Below, one piece after another: positions 26,479 to 34,300 of a stretch of 47,844 nucleotides of DNA. Position numbers and translations under genes: made by a program. Origin of the DNA: Thiotrichaceae bacterium (GTDB taxonomy: Bacteria > Pseudomonadota > Gammaproteobacteria > SZUA-140); contig NVTY02000019.1 in assembly GCA_002401765.2 (NCBI GenBank), forward strand, positions 1 through 47,844. The letters run 5' to 3'. The notes beneath the pieces are model-generated. The model worked only from the letters and a program-made list of their open reading frames with translations. It was not told the DNA's origin and did not search any database. How positions within the stretch are numbered: the first letter of the stretch is position 1; every line of letters starts with the position of its first letter.

Positions 26479-27441
26479 ATGAAAAAGGCACTGATTTGTG
26501 GTGTCTCAGGCCAGGATGGGGCCTATCTTGCCCAGTTATTACTGGGTAAAGGTTACGAGGTGTTTGGCACCTCTCGTGATGCGCAGATGTCCTCATTCCG
26601 AAACCTTGAAACACTGGGGATTAAAGGCCAGGTTCAATGTGAGTCGATGAGTCTGAATGACTTTCGAAGCGTGATTCAAGTCTTGATTAATGTAGAACCA
26701 GATGAGATATATAACCTGGCGGGGCAGAGTTCTGTTGGCTTGTCATTTCAACAGCCAGTAGAAACGCTTGAAAGTATCAGTGTCGGAACGTTGAATTTGC
26801 TGGAGGCGATTCGCCTTACAGGAAAATCAATAAAGTTCTACAACGCGGGTTCAAGCGAATGCTTTGGGGATGTTGGTAATCAAGGCGCTGACGAAAACAC
26901 CCCGTTTCACCCGAGAAGCCCATATGCGGTAGCTAAAGCTGCAGCCTATTGGGAGGTGGCTAATTATCGAGAGGCGTATGATCTGTTTGCCTGTTCCGGG
27001 ATACTGTTTAATCATGAATCACCTTTGAGGCCTGAGCGGTTTGTGACTAAAAAAATAATTTCTTCGGCTTGTAAGATTGCTGAGGCTGGTGAAGGTGTGA
27101 TTAAGCTGGGGAATATGGATATTAAGCGCGACTGGGGCTGGGCACCTGAGTATGTTGAGGCGATGTGGTTGATGCTTCAGCAAGAGGAGCCAGATGACTT
27201 TGTGATTGCAACGGGTGAAACCAACTCGTTGCAGGATTTTGTAGCCACTGCTTTTGCAAGTGTTGGGTTAGATTGGCAAAATCATGTTGAGAGTGATTCA
27301 GCGCTATTCAGACCGACCGATTTGGCTGAGAGTAAGGGGAATCCACAGAAGGCATTGGATGTTTTAGGGTGGCAAGCAAAATATAAGATGAGGGATGTTG
27401 TCAAAACGATGGTTGATGCTCAGATAGCGTTAAGAGGATAA
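26479..27441 (+). CDS. GDP-mannose 4,6-dehydratase-family protein, short form
   Basis: This 320-residue short-chain dehydrogenase begins [20 protein letters not shown] (nucleotide-binding Gly motif) and keeps the GMD catalytic set: SSECFGDV (Ser and Glu), SPYAVAK (Tyr and Lys) and [20 protein letters not shown]. Compared with the gmd at 29838 it lacks the RRTSLFNT loop that binds NADP in classical GMD and is about 40 residues shorter. It probably makes GDP-4-keto-6-deoxymannose or a related GDP-sugar. An RMD-type reductase making GDP-rhamnose is less likely because the GMD active-site residues are intact. Start has no strong ribosome-binding site and may rely on coupling to hepT. Confidence 0.8.
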   Translation: MKKALICGVSGQDGAYLAQLLLGKGYEVFGTSRDAQMSSFRNLETLGIKGQVQCESMSLNDFRSVIQVLINVEPDEIYNLAGQSSVGLSFQQPVETLESISVGTLNLLEAIRLTGKSIKFYNAGSSECFGDVGNQGADENTPFHPRSPYAVAKAAAYWEVANYREAYDLFACSGILFNHESPLRPERFVTKKIISSACKIAEAGEGVIKLGNMDIKRDWGWAPEYVEAMWLMLQQEEPDDFVIATGETNSLQDFVATAFASVGLDWQNHVESDSALFRPTDLAESKGNPQKALDVLGWQAKYKMRDVVKTMVDAQIALRG

Positions 27442-27509
27442 GTGATGCTGATAAAAATCACGAAACCCTCACAGCAAACCCGCAGCACCCTTCGCTCTAA
27501 AGACTAACA

Positions 27510-27809
27510 ATGAGACTGAAACAACACCAAATTGAAACAATCTGTCGGGCAGTGACAGAACTGGCCGGGGCAGAGGCACGGGTCAGCTTGTTCGGTTCCC
27601 GAGTGGATGACAATGCCCGTGGTGGTGATATAGACTTGTTGGTAGAACTCCCCTATTCAGTGGATGAGCCTGCCTGGCTGAGTGCAAGGATATCCGGTAG
27701 GATAAGCCACAGACTAAGAGGGCAAAAGATAGATGTCATCATAACGGCCCCAAACCTGGAGTGCTTTCCAATCCATGATGTCGCCAAGAGAGAAGGTATC
27801 GTTCTGTGA
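27510..27809 (+). CDS. mntA: MNT-domain nucleotidyltransferase antitoxin, pair 2
   Basis: A 99-residue protein with the active motif LFGSRVDDNARGGDIDLLVE (Gly-Ser, nine residues, Asp-x-Asp) and a third Asp in QKIDVIIT. It is closer to the third MNT protein of this nest than to the first. The stop overlaps the GTG start of its HEPN partner. About 70 bases of non-coding sequence separate it from the dehydratase gene upstream. Confidence 0.87.
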   Translation: MRLKQHQIETICRAVTELAGAEARVSLFGSRVDDNARGGDIDLLVELPYSVDEPAWLSARISGRISHRLRGQKIDVIITAPNLECFPIHDVAKREGIVL

Positions 27810-28303
27810 ATATCCCGCAAGCTAAATTGTTACGCCTGCAATTTCTTGCACGTATCGTTCAGAAAGAAATCCGATATCTTGGCTTGACTGATCAGCGCCT
27901 GTTTCCAGTGCCATTCACCCGGCAGCAGGTAGAACGGCTAGATGAAGAGATAGAATTATCCGAGCGCGTGGATGCTTTTGTGAGCCGTTTTGGGCGACTA
28001 CAGGATACGGTGGGAGACAAATTATTGCCTCAATATCTTAATGCACTAGGGGAGACTACCGGCCCCGCGATAGACAACCTGAATCGGGCGGAAAAGATTG
28101 GCTTAATTCACTCCGCTGAAATATGGTTGGCACTCCGTGATATGCGCAACCAGATGGTTCACGAATATATGGAAGATCTCGACAAACGAGTCAATGCCCT
28201 CAATAAGGCACATGAGTATGTTGATACCCTCTCAAATGATGCCGGAAAAATACTTTCAGATATGGCATCACGAGGCTGGGTTGAGCTAGAACTAGAACGT
28301 TAA
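27806..28303 (+). CDS. hepT: HEPN-domain toxin, pair 2
   Basis: The 165-residue helical protein contains RNQMVHEY (R-x4-H-x-Y) in RDMRNQMVHEYMED, preceded by the usual RFGRLQDTVGDKLLP segment. Start is GTG, overlapping the antitoxin stop. All catalytic residues are present, so the pair looks intact. The frame just after its stop continues into a HEPN-like remnant (28304 on), suggesting tandem cassettes. Confidence 0.87.
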   Translation: MNIPQAKLLRLQFLARIVQKEIRYLGLTDQRLFPVPFTRQQVERLDEEIELSERVDAFVSRFGRLQDTVGDKLLPQYLNALGETTGPAIDNLNRAEKIGLIHSAEIWLALRDMRNQMVHEYMEDLDKRVNALNKAHEYVDTLSNDAGKILSDMASRGWVELELER

Positions 28304-28581
28304 GGGGGCTTGAGTCTTGAAACTGCGATGCTCCCTGGCTTGATTGGTTCACTAAAACAGCGACTAACGACTCATACCCGAATGGCACTTACTTAAGCAT
28401 TTTTCATCCCCCCTCCCTTGCAGGGAGGGGGTTAGGGGGAGGGAACAGTATAAGCTATGAATTAAGGCAAAAAACCTTAAGTAAGTGCCATTCGGCTCAT
28501 ACCCCTTTTCCAGATGAATGGATGAGTATCCGTCGACTTAGAAATCAAATGGCACATGAATATATAGATGACCCCGTTTAA
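28304..28581 (+). pseudogene. HEPN gene remnant split by a MITE
   Basis: Removing the MITE and one target copy joins the two sides into one frame: LETAMLPGLIGSLKQRLTTH, then TPFPDEWMSIRRLRNQMAHE, then YIDDPV and stop. It holds the HEPN signature RNQMAHEY and the LIGS...EWMSIR pattern typical of the helix before it. Only the last 50-60 residues survive, with no MNT partner in front of it, so this is the tail of a third HEPN gene. The MNT gene at 28604 begins just after it. Confidence 0.8.
28378..28495. mobile_element. 118-bp MITE with 20-bp perfect terminal repeats and 7-bp target duplication
   Basis: Ends 28378-28397 (CCGAATGGCACTTACTTAAG) and 28476-28495 are perfect reverse complements. The direct repeat CTCATAC abuts both sides (28371-28377 and 28496-28502). 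Inside is a G/C hairpin (CCCCCTCCC/GGGAGGGGG) and no reading frame. Excision on paper restores a HEPN reading frame, which is independent proof of insertion. The mobilising transposase is not in the window. Confidence 0.93.
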
Positions 28582-28603
28582 TACCATTGATATAATGGCA
28601 TCT

Positions 28604-28903
28604 ATGCGCCTATCCAGTAGCACACAAAAGATTATCCGCGTTGCCGTAAACGAGATATTTGGTCCGGATGCCAGCGTCACATTGTTCGGCTCCAGAGTCG
28701 ATAACTCAGCCCGAGGAGGGGACATCGACTTACTTGTTCAGTCGGAAAGGCCTATATCGCAATGCGAACGCAAGGCCCTGCAACTAGTGGCTCGATTGCA
28801 AATTCGTTTGGGGGACCAACCCATCGACGTATTGGTGCTTGGCTCGCAAACGGTGCGCCAGCCCGTGCACGAAGAAGCTATTCGGACTGGGGTGAGGCTA
28901 TGA
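28604..28903 (+). CDS. MNT-domain nucleotidyltransferase, orphaned antitoxin (pair 3)
   Basis: About 99 residues from ATG 28604 (MRLSSSTQK). Motif LFGSRVDNSARGGDIDLLVQ has Gly-Ser, nine residues and Asp-x-Asp, and a third Asp lies in QPIDVLVLG. All catalytic positions look intact. ATG 28595 or 28568 would add three or twelve residues. Its expected HEPN partner is present only as a 26-codon start, so this antitoxin has lost its own toxin, though it might act on the HEPN proteins of neighbouring pairs. Confidence 0.82.
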   Translation: MRLSSSTQKIIRVAVNEIFGPDASVTLFGSRVDNSARGGDIDLLVQSERPISQCERKALQLVARLQIRLGDQPIDVLVLGSQTVRQPVHEEAIRTGVRL

Positions 28904-28980
28904 AAACAACTCACTTGTTGCCGGTGGATCGCTTTCTTTGGACGCTGGATATCGTTTCTCGCGTAGGAGAACATCTCTAG
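28900..28980 (+). pseudogene. N-terminal stub of a HEPN toxin (pair 3)
   Basis: ATG 28900 overlaps the stop of the MNT gene in the same way as in the intact pairs. It opens a 26-codon frame (MKTTHLLPVDRFLWTLDIVS, then RVGEHL) that ends in TAG before any HEPN catalytic motif. The start of the downstream homology (about 29155-29195) resembles the SLKQRLTT region of the HEPN ghost at 28304, so the gene seems to have decayed in between. Confidence 0.7.
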
Positions 28981-29042
28981 CTTATCCACTATCAGGCTAG
29001 CCAATAACGTTATATAATGCTGAATTAATAAGGGAATAGAAG

Positions 29043-29156
29043 CGTGGGGCATTATCAGCAGCAAATTGAAAGCCGACTGTCCCGCACACAATCCTGGTCA
29101 AGCGTTACCAGTGAAACCCAGTGGATTTGTGCGGACTTGAGTCGCGACGCCCCACG
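29043..29156. repeat. Nested hairpin structure of unknown nature
   Basis: CGTGGGGC at 29043-29050 pairs with GCCCCACG at 29149-29156. Inside, GTCCCGCACACAATCC pairs imperfectly with GGATTTGTGCGGAC, and CTGGT with ACCAG. No reading frame is evident. It lies inside the decayed HEPN of pair 3 and may be another small inserted element or a structured RNA. Confidence 0.5.
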
Positions 29157-29245
29157 GCTTGATTAATTCACAAAAGTGACGACTAACGACATAACTGAAC
29201 AGACTATGATAATTACCCTTAAGTTAGTGCCATTGGAGTCTGCCC
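29155..29245 (+). pseudogene. Degenerate HEPN fragment joined to a MITE-end remnant
   Basis: The stretch GCTTGATTAATTCACAAA and GACGACTAACGAC closely follows the HEPN ghost at 28339-28370 but has internal stops in the HEPN frame. At 29218-29236 CCTTAAGTTAGTGCCATT resembles the right end of the MITE (CTTAAGTAAGTGCCATT), without a matching left end. It looks like a second, older copy of the same HEPN tail plus element. Confidence 0.55.
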
Positions 29246-29288
29246 CACATTGGTCACCATTGGTCAAAACTGAAAAGGCGCTAAAACA

Positions 29289-29540
29289 ATGCAAATATCC
29301 ATAGAGCTTCCAAGCGATTTTGTGAAGCTTCAAACGGAGCAGCAACTCCAGCATGAAATTCGTCTCTCCTATGCCTTATGGGCGTATAAAGCAGGAAAGG
29401 TGACCATTGCTAAGGCAGCTGAATTGGCTGGTATGGATCTATATGACTTTATGAAATCCTGCAAGGAAAACCAAATACCCGTAATTGATATAACCCGAAA
29501 TGAATTACTCGAAGAACTTGACGGTATGCCACATCAATAA
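29289..29540 (+). CDS. UPF0175-family small protein, probable antitoxin
   Basis: The 83-residue protein (IELPSDFVKLQTEQQLQHEI, then LSYALWAYKAGKVTIAKAAE, AGMDLYDFMK) matches the UPF0175 pattern: a short beta strand then helices with a winged or ribbon-like DNA-binding look (KVTIAKAAELAGM). UPF0175 genes usually precede a PIN-like DUF3368 toxin, and one is found here in ruins immediately after. It starts at ATG 29289; no strong ribosome-binding site is seen. Likely an orphan antitoxin now. Confidence 0.8.
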   Translation: MQISIELPSDFVKLQTEQQLQHEIRLSYALWAYKAGKVTIAKAAELAGMDLYDFMKSCKENQIPVIDITRNELLEELDGMPHQ

Positions 29541-29641
29541 TTGCTCTTGCAGTATGTTGCAGCCTGGATTTACTCGAAGAGTTATTTGAAGAACTGTTGG
29601 TTCCTGAATCCGTCTACAAGGGAATAACTAATTACCGATAA
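29537..29641 (+). pseudogene. Remnant of a DUF3368 PIN-domain toxin
   Basis: Overlapping the UPF0175 stop, one frame reads IIALAVCCSLDLLEELFEEL, then LVPESVYKGITNYR and a stop. This matches the first 35-40 residues of DUF3368 toxins (pattern PLIALA...LDLLEELF..VLVPESVY), but the first catalytic Asp region and everything after residue 40 are missing, so no nuclease can be made. Confidence 0.75.
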
Positions 29642-29734
29642 TGGTGGTCAATTCTGATATGGGTTGATGAGATAGGGTGCAGTGGGTAGTGTTAGTAATG
29701 ATTGGGGTTTTGAAAAAGAAGATGTTTTTAGCTG

Positions 29735-29743
29735 TGCTATAAT
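29735..29743 (+). promoter_or_regulatory. Extended -10 promoter upstream of gmd
   Basis: TGCTATAAT combines a perfect TATAAT with the TGn extended -10 element. TTGAAA at 29710 is 22 bases upstream, too far for a normal -35, so the site would rely on the extended -10. It lies about 95 bases before gmd and is the best candidate to drive the sugar operon that follows. Confidence 0.6.
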
Positions 29744-29837
29744 GCTGCGCGAAGTTTGAATAGGATTACTTTATGTGTGGTTCCATAACTAGCCTGAAAA
29801 TAAGTGCTAGATGCACAGATGATCGTTAAGGATTGAG

Positions 29838-30923
29838 ATGAAGAAAAAGGCATTAATTACCGGTGTTACTGGCCAGGATGGTGCATATCTGGCTGAGTTA
29901 TTGTTGGAAAAGGGCTATGAAGTTCATGGCATCAAACGTCGCACCTCCTTGTTCAATACTGACCGGATTGATCACCTGTACCAGGACCCACATGAGTTAG
30001 ATCAGCGCTTTATCTTGCATCATGGTGATATGACGGATTCAAGTTGCTTGATCCGAATTATGAAGGAAGTGCAGCCTGATGAGGTCTACAATCTTGCGGC
30101 GCAGAGTCATGTGGCCGTTTCATTTGAAGAGCCGGAATACACCGCTGATTCTGATGCACTTGGCCCGCTCCGTTTGCTAGAAGCCATTCGTCTTCTTGGG
30201 CTAGAAAAGAAAACACGCTTTTATCAGGCCTCAACATCTGAGCTGTATGGTGAAGTACAAGAAACCCCGCAGACGGAAACCACTCCTTTTTATCCGCGCT
30301 CACCTTATGCTGTTGCAAAGCTCTATGCTTATTGGATTACCGTGAATTACCGGGAAGCTTATGGTATTTATGCGTGCAATGGGATTTTGTTTAACCATGA
30401 ATCACCTATTCGAGGTGAAACATTTGTGACGCGTAAGATCACACGGGCTTTGGCTCGAATTAAACTGGGCCTACAAGAGTGTCTCTACCTCGGCAACATG
30501 GATGCGAAGCGCGATTGGGGGCATGCAAAAGATTATGTGGAAATGCAATGGTTGATGTTGCAGCAAGAGAAGCCTGAAGACTTTGTTATTGCGACGGGTG
30601 TTCAATACAGCGTCCGTGAATTTGTGAATGCTGCGGCGGAAGAATTAGGGATTAGCGTGTCATGGGAAGGTGATGGGGTCGATGAGAAGGGTTATGATGC
30701 CAGTGGCAAATGCATAGTCGCTGTTGATGCTCGTTATTTTCGACCTACTGAGGTTGAAACCTTGCTTGGCGATCCAAGCAAGGCAAAAGAAAAGCTAGGC
30801 TGGGTACCTAAGATTTCATTTAGAGAGTTAGTTGCTGAAATGGCCAGTGAAGATCTAAAAGCGGCTAAGCGAGATGAGTTGGTCAAGAATCATGGTTATA
30901 AGACTATGGATTACCATGAATGA
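29838..30923 (+). CDS. gmd: GDP-mannose 4,6-dehydratase
   Basis: Gmd converts GDP-mannose to GDP-4-keto-6-deoxymannose, using bound NADP. The 361-residue protein has the nucleotide motif [20 protein letters not shown], the NADP loop [13 protein letters not shown], catalytic residues in STSELYGE and SPYAVAK, and [17 protein letters not shown]. All match classical GMD in order and length. AAGGATTGAG precedes the ATG. It overlaps fcl by four bases (ATGA), so GDP-L-fucose is the likely end product. Confidence 0.97.
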   Translation: MKKKALITGVTGQDGAYLAELLLEKGYEVHGIKRRTSLFNTDRIDHLYQDPHELDQRFILHHGDMTDSSCLIRIMKEVQPDEVYNLAAQSHVAVSFEEPEYTADSDALGPLRLLEAIRLLGLEKKTRFYQASTSELYGEVQETPQTETTPFYPRSPYAVAKLYAYWITVNYREAYGIYACNGILFNHESPIRGETFVTRKITRALARIKLGLQECLYLGNMDAKRDWGHAKDYVEMQWLMLQQEKPEDFVIATGVQYSVREFVNAAAEELGISVSWEGDGVDEKGYDASGKCIVAVDARYFRPTEVETLLGDPSKAKEKLGWVPKISFRELVAEMASEDLKAAKRDELVKNHGYKTMDYHE

Positions 30924-31903
30924 GTGATCTTGACGTAAAGGTCTATGTCGCAGGCCATCGTGGTATGGTGGGTTCAGCAATTGTTCGCCTGCTGAAAAAG
31001 CGGGGTTATAGTCATATAATTACTCGGACTCATAGTGAGCTTGATCTGACTAATCAACAGGCTGTGCAGTCTTTTTTTGAAGCTGAACAGCCAGAACAGG
31101 TCTATCTCGCTGCCGCCAAAGTCGGCGGTATCCATGCCAATAACACCTACCCAGCCGAATTCATTTACAAAAACTTGATGATTGAGGCTAATGTCATTCA
31201 CGAAGCTTGGCAAGTGGGAGTCCAAAAGTTGTTGTTCCTAGGTTCCAGTTGCATCTATCCAAAACTCGCCCCGCAACCGATGGCTGAAGATGCTTTGCTC
31301 AGCGGGCCGCTAGAACCAACCAACGAGCCTTATGCTGTGGCTAAGATTGCAGGCATAAAACTTTGTGAATCCTACAATCGCCAATACGGCACTGACTATC
31401 GTAGTGTGATGCCTACTAACTTATATGGCCCTGGTGATAACTATCATCCGGAAAACAGCCATGTGATTCCTGGGCTGATTAGGCGCTTTCATGAAGCAAA
31501 ATTAAATAAAGCGGAAAAGGTCGTTATATGGGGAAGTGGCACACCCAGAAGAGAGTTTCTTTATGTGGATGATATGGCAGAGGCTAGTGTGCATGTGATG
31601 GGGTTAGATGAGCATTTTTATAAAGCACATACTAAACCAATGTGTAGTCATCTTAATGTCGGTACGGGTACTGACATGACAATTAGCGAACTGGCCCAGG
31701 TTATTAGTGAAGTGGTTGGTTATACTGGTGAGATTGTATTTGATAAATCTAAAGCTGATGGCGCACCACGCAAGCTTATGCAAAGTGACTTGCTTAATCA
31801 ACTCGGGTGGAAGCCCCAAGTATGTTTAACAGATGGGATTAGGGTTACATATGAAAATTTTGTATATCTCATGGAAAAAATAGTAGCAGGGATCAATAAA
31901 TGA
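30920..31903 (+). CDS. fcl: GDP-L-fucose synthase
   Basis: Fcl (WcaG) epimerises C3 and C5 and reduces C4 of GDP-4-keto-6-deoxymannose to give GDP-L-fucose. The 327-residue protein has [34 protein letters not shown], catalytic Ser in LGSSCIYPK, Tyr and Lys in [11 protein letters not shown], and [17 protein letters not shown]. Strong overall match. It is coupled to gmd upstream and to rfbF downstream, each by a four-base overlap. Confidence 0.96.
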   Translation: MSDLDVKVYVAGHRGMVGSAIVRLLKKRGYSHIITRTHSELDLTNQQAVQSFFEAEQPEQVYLAAAKVGGIHANNTYPAEFIYKNLMIEANVIHEAWQVGVQKLLFLGSSCIYPKLAPQPMAEDALLSGPLEPTNEPYAVAKIAGIKLCESYNRQYGTDYRSVMPTNLYGPGDNYHPENSHVIPGLIRRFHEAKLNKAEKVVIWGSGTPRREFLYVDDMAEASVHVMGLDEHFYKAHTKPMCSHLNVGTGTDMTISELAQVISEVVGYTGEIVFDKSKADGAPRKLMQSDLLNQLGWKPQVCLTDGIRVTYENFVYLMEKIVAGINK

Positions 31904-32673
31904 AAGCAGTTATTCTTGCAGGTGGACTTGGCACAAGAATCTCAGAGGAATCACATTTAAAGCCTAAACCAATGATAGAGGTAGGTGGTAAACCTATTCT
32001 ATGGCACATAATGAAAATGTATTCTCACTATGGGATTGATGATTTTATTATTTGCCTCGGGTATAAGGGCTATGTAATTAAAGAATATTTCGCAAATTAT
32101 TTCTTACACATGTCTGATGTGACGTTTGATATGAAACACAATTCGATGGAAGTGCATGAGAGAAATGTTGAGCCATGGCGGGTAACATTGATTGATACAG
32201 GTGAGAGTACGCTCACTGGTGGACGATTGAAGCGGGTTGCAAAATATGTTGGAACAGAGCCGTTCTGTTTTACCTATGGTGATGGTGTTTCTGATGTTGA
32301 TATCAATGCGCTGATTGATTTTCACCACAAGCATGGTAATAAAGCGACTGTAACCGCAATTCAGCCTCCGGGCCGTTACGGCGCATTAAATATAAATGAT
32401 GCTGATATGGTTACTAGTTTTCAAGAAAAACCAGCGGGTGATGGGGCGTGGATAAATGGCGGTTTTTTTGTGCTTGACCCTGTAGTTTTAGAGACTATAG
32501 AAGGAGATCTGACCAGCTGGGAGTCAGAGCCGCTCATGGGGCTTGCATCGGCAGGAGATTTGCAGGCATATCAGCACAATGGTTTTTGGCAGGCAATGGA
32601 TACCTTGCGAGACAAGAATCATCTTGAGGATCTATGGGTTTCTGGTAATGCGCCCTGGAAAGTATGGGGATGA
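31900..32673 (+). CDS. rfbF: Glucose-1-phosphate cytidylyltransferase
   Basis: RfbF (DdhA) makes CDP-glucose from CTP and glucose 1-phosphate, the entry to CDP-deoxysugars. The 257-residue protein begins [20 protein letters not shown] (nucleotidyltransferase signature) and keeps [36 protein letters not shown] and [10 protein letters not shown]. It overlaps both neighbours, fcl upstream and rfbG downstream. Confidence 0.95.
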   Translation: MKAVILAGGLGTRISEESHLKPKPMIEVGGKPILWHIMKMYSHYGIDDFIICLGYKGYVIKEYFANYFLHMSDVTFDMKHNSMEVHERNVEPWRVTLIDTGESTLTGGRLKRVAKYVGTEPFCFTYGDGVSDVDINALIDFHHKHGNKATVTAIQPPGRYGALNINDADMVTSFQEKPAGDGAWINGGFFVLDPVVLETIEGDLTSWESEPLMGLASAGDLQAYQHNGFWQAMDTLRDKNHLEDLWVSGNAPWKVWG

Positions 32674-33749
32674 TGCAGTTTGGGAATATCTACCAGGGCC
32701 GTCGCGTGCTGGTGACCGGCCATACTGGGTTTAAGGGGAGCTGGCTTGCTTTTTGGCTTAATCAGCTTGGTGCAGAGGTTGCGGGTATTTCGTTAGACCC
32801 TGAGTCTGAGTTGTCCCACTGGGATCTATTGAGTCTTAATATCGATGACTATCGAGTGGACATTAGAAACGCTAAAAAAGTACAGGAAGTTATCGGTATC
32901 TTCCGTCCTGAAATCGTTTTTCATCTTGCCGCTCAACCACTGGTTAGACGCTCATATCGGGAGCCAATTGAAAACTGGTCTAGTAATGTGATGGGCACCG
33001 CTCACGTCTTAGAAGCATGTCGCCATGTTGAAAGTGTTAAGGCAATTGTGGCCATTACCACCGATAAGGTTTATGCGAACCAGGAGTGGCCTTGGGGTTA
33101 TCGTGAGAATGACCGTTTAGGTGGTCATGACCCTTATGGCGCATCCAAAGCGGCATGTGAATTGCTAATTGATAGTTATCGTAAGGCATTTTTTTGTGAA
33201 AAAAATGCACCTCTTCTGGCATCTGCTCGGGCAGGTAATGTGATTGGTGGTGGCGATTGGTCAGAAGATCGTCTGATACCTGATTTGATTAGAGCAGTTG
33301 GACAAAAACAGCCCCTGGTAATTCGCTCACCAAATGCGACTCGCCCATGGCAGCATGTTTTGGAGTGTCTTGCTGGTTATTTATTATTGGGCCAACATGC
33401 CCTGGAAGAGCGCCGAGAATGTGCGGAAGCCTGGAATTTTGGTCCGGCGTCAGAAGGTAATCGTACAGTGGAGGAGGTCCTTACGATGTTGCAGGCGCAT
33501 TGGCCAATGTTAAAATGGCAGCAAACTGAATCTAAACAGGTTCATGAATCCACGCTTCTTTACCTAGACCATGCAAAGGCTACTGCAGCATTGGGTTGGA
33601 AGCCTGTCTGGAATATTGAACAGACGATACAGGTAACGGCCGATTGGTACCGTCAATTTCAAGAACAGGGGACTGTATTGACGGGAAGGCAATTAGATAA
33701 TTATATTACTGATGCGCGCTCGGCTGGTGTCTCCTGGTTGCAACAATGA
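32664..33749 (+). CDS. rfbG: CDP-glucose 4,6-dehydratase
   Basis: RfbG (DdhB) turns CDP-glucose into CDP-4-keto-6-deoxyglucose. The 361-residue protein has [39 protein letters not shown], catalytic Thr-Asp-Lys in [13 protein letters not shown], Tyr-x-x-x-Lys in [11 protein letters not shown], and [16 protein letters not shown]. Start ATG 32664 lies nine bases inside rfbF; ATG 32670 and 32673 are alternatives. No rfbH (E1 dehydrase) is present, so the CDP-3,6-dideoxyhexose route is not encoded. Confidence 0.95.
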   Translation: MGMMQFGNIYQGRRVLVTGHTGFKGSWLAFWLNQLGAEVAGISLDPESELSHWDLLSLNIDDYRVDIRNAKKVQEVIGIFRPEIVFHLAAQPLVRRSYREPIENWSSNVMGTAHVLEACRHVESVKAIVAITTDKVYANQEWPWGYRENDRLGGHDPYGASKAACELLIDSYRKAFFCEKNAPLLASARAGNVIGGGDWSEDRLIPDLIRAVGQKQPLVIRSPNATRPWQHVLECLAGYLLLGQHALEERRECAEAWNFGPASEGNRTVEEVLTMLQAHWPMLKWQQTESKQVHESTLLYLDHAKATAALGWKPVWNIEQTIQVTADWYRQFQEQGTVLTGRQLDNYITDARSAGVSWLQQ

Positions 33750-34300
33750 AGATTGTTCAAACCCCCATTCAAGGTCTCATGATAGTCGAAACTGAGTCTA
33801 AGACAGATCATCGCGGCGCTTTTTCGCGGTTTTATTGTCAGGATGATCTTCAAAAAATTATCGGCGGCTCTCGTAAAATAGTGCAAATAAATCACTCTCG
33901 TACTCACGCCGTTGGTGCAGTGCGTGGTTTTCATTATCAACATTCACCACATGCTGAGATGAAACTGATTCGCTGTATTAAAGGAAAGGTTTGGGATGTA
34001 GTGGTAGACCTGCGCTCTGATTCGCCAACATTTCTCAGTTGGTATGCCGAAGAACTTTCAAGTAGTAATAAGCGAATGATGATTGTTCCTGAAGGTTGTG
34101 CCCATGGTTTCCAGGTGCTGGAAGAAGATAGTGAGTTACTGTATCTTCATACCGAATTTTACACCCCTTCATCTGAAGGAGGGATTCAGCCAACGGATCC
34201 AGCATTGGCGATTAGTTGGCCGCTATCCATTCAGGACCTTTCAGGCCGTGATCGTAACCATCCCTTATTGACTTCCGACTTTGCAGGACTGATTGTATGA
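33746..34300 (+). CDS. dTDP-4-dehydrorhamnose 3,5-epimerase-like protein (RmlC family)
   Basis: A 184-residue RmlC-type cupin with DHRGAFSRFYCQDDL, INHSRTHAVGAVRGFHYQ (RmlC catalytic-His region), AEMKLIRCIKGKVWDVVVDL and PEGCAHGFQVLEED. In this operon it most likely epimerises the CDP-4-keto-6-deoxyglucose made by RfbG at C3 and/or C5. It is not near rmlABD genes, so a dTDP-rhamnose role is unlikely. Four-base overlaps join it to rfbG and the methyltransferase. Confidence 0.85.
   Translation: MKIVQTPIQGLMIVETESKTDHRGAFSRFYCQDDLQKIIGGSRKIVQINHSRTHAVGAVRGFHYQHSPHAEMKLIRCIKGKVWDVVVDLRSDSPTFLSWYAEELSSSNKRMMIVPEGCAHGFQVLEEDSELLYLHTEFYTPSSEGGIQPTDPALAISWPLSIQDLSGRDRNHPLLTSDFAGLIV

Noticed and set aside
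28400..28455. Runs of C and G that look like a strong hairpin or quadruplex
   Set aside because: They are the interior of the MITE, and no independent function is supported.
29773..29829. An 18-codon frame ([18 protein letters not shown]) before gmd, as a possible leader peptide
   Set aside because: It has no repeated regulatory codons, no hairpin follows it, and it ends before the gmd ribosome-binding site; most likely chance.
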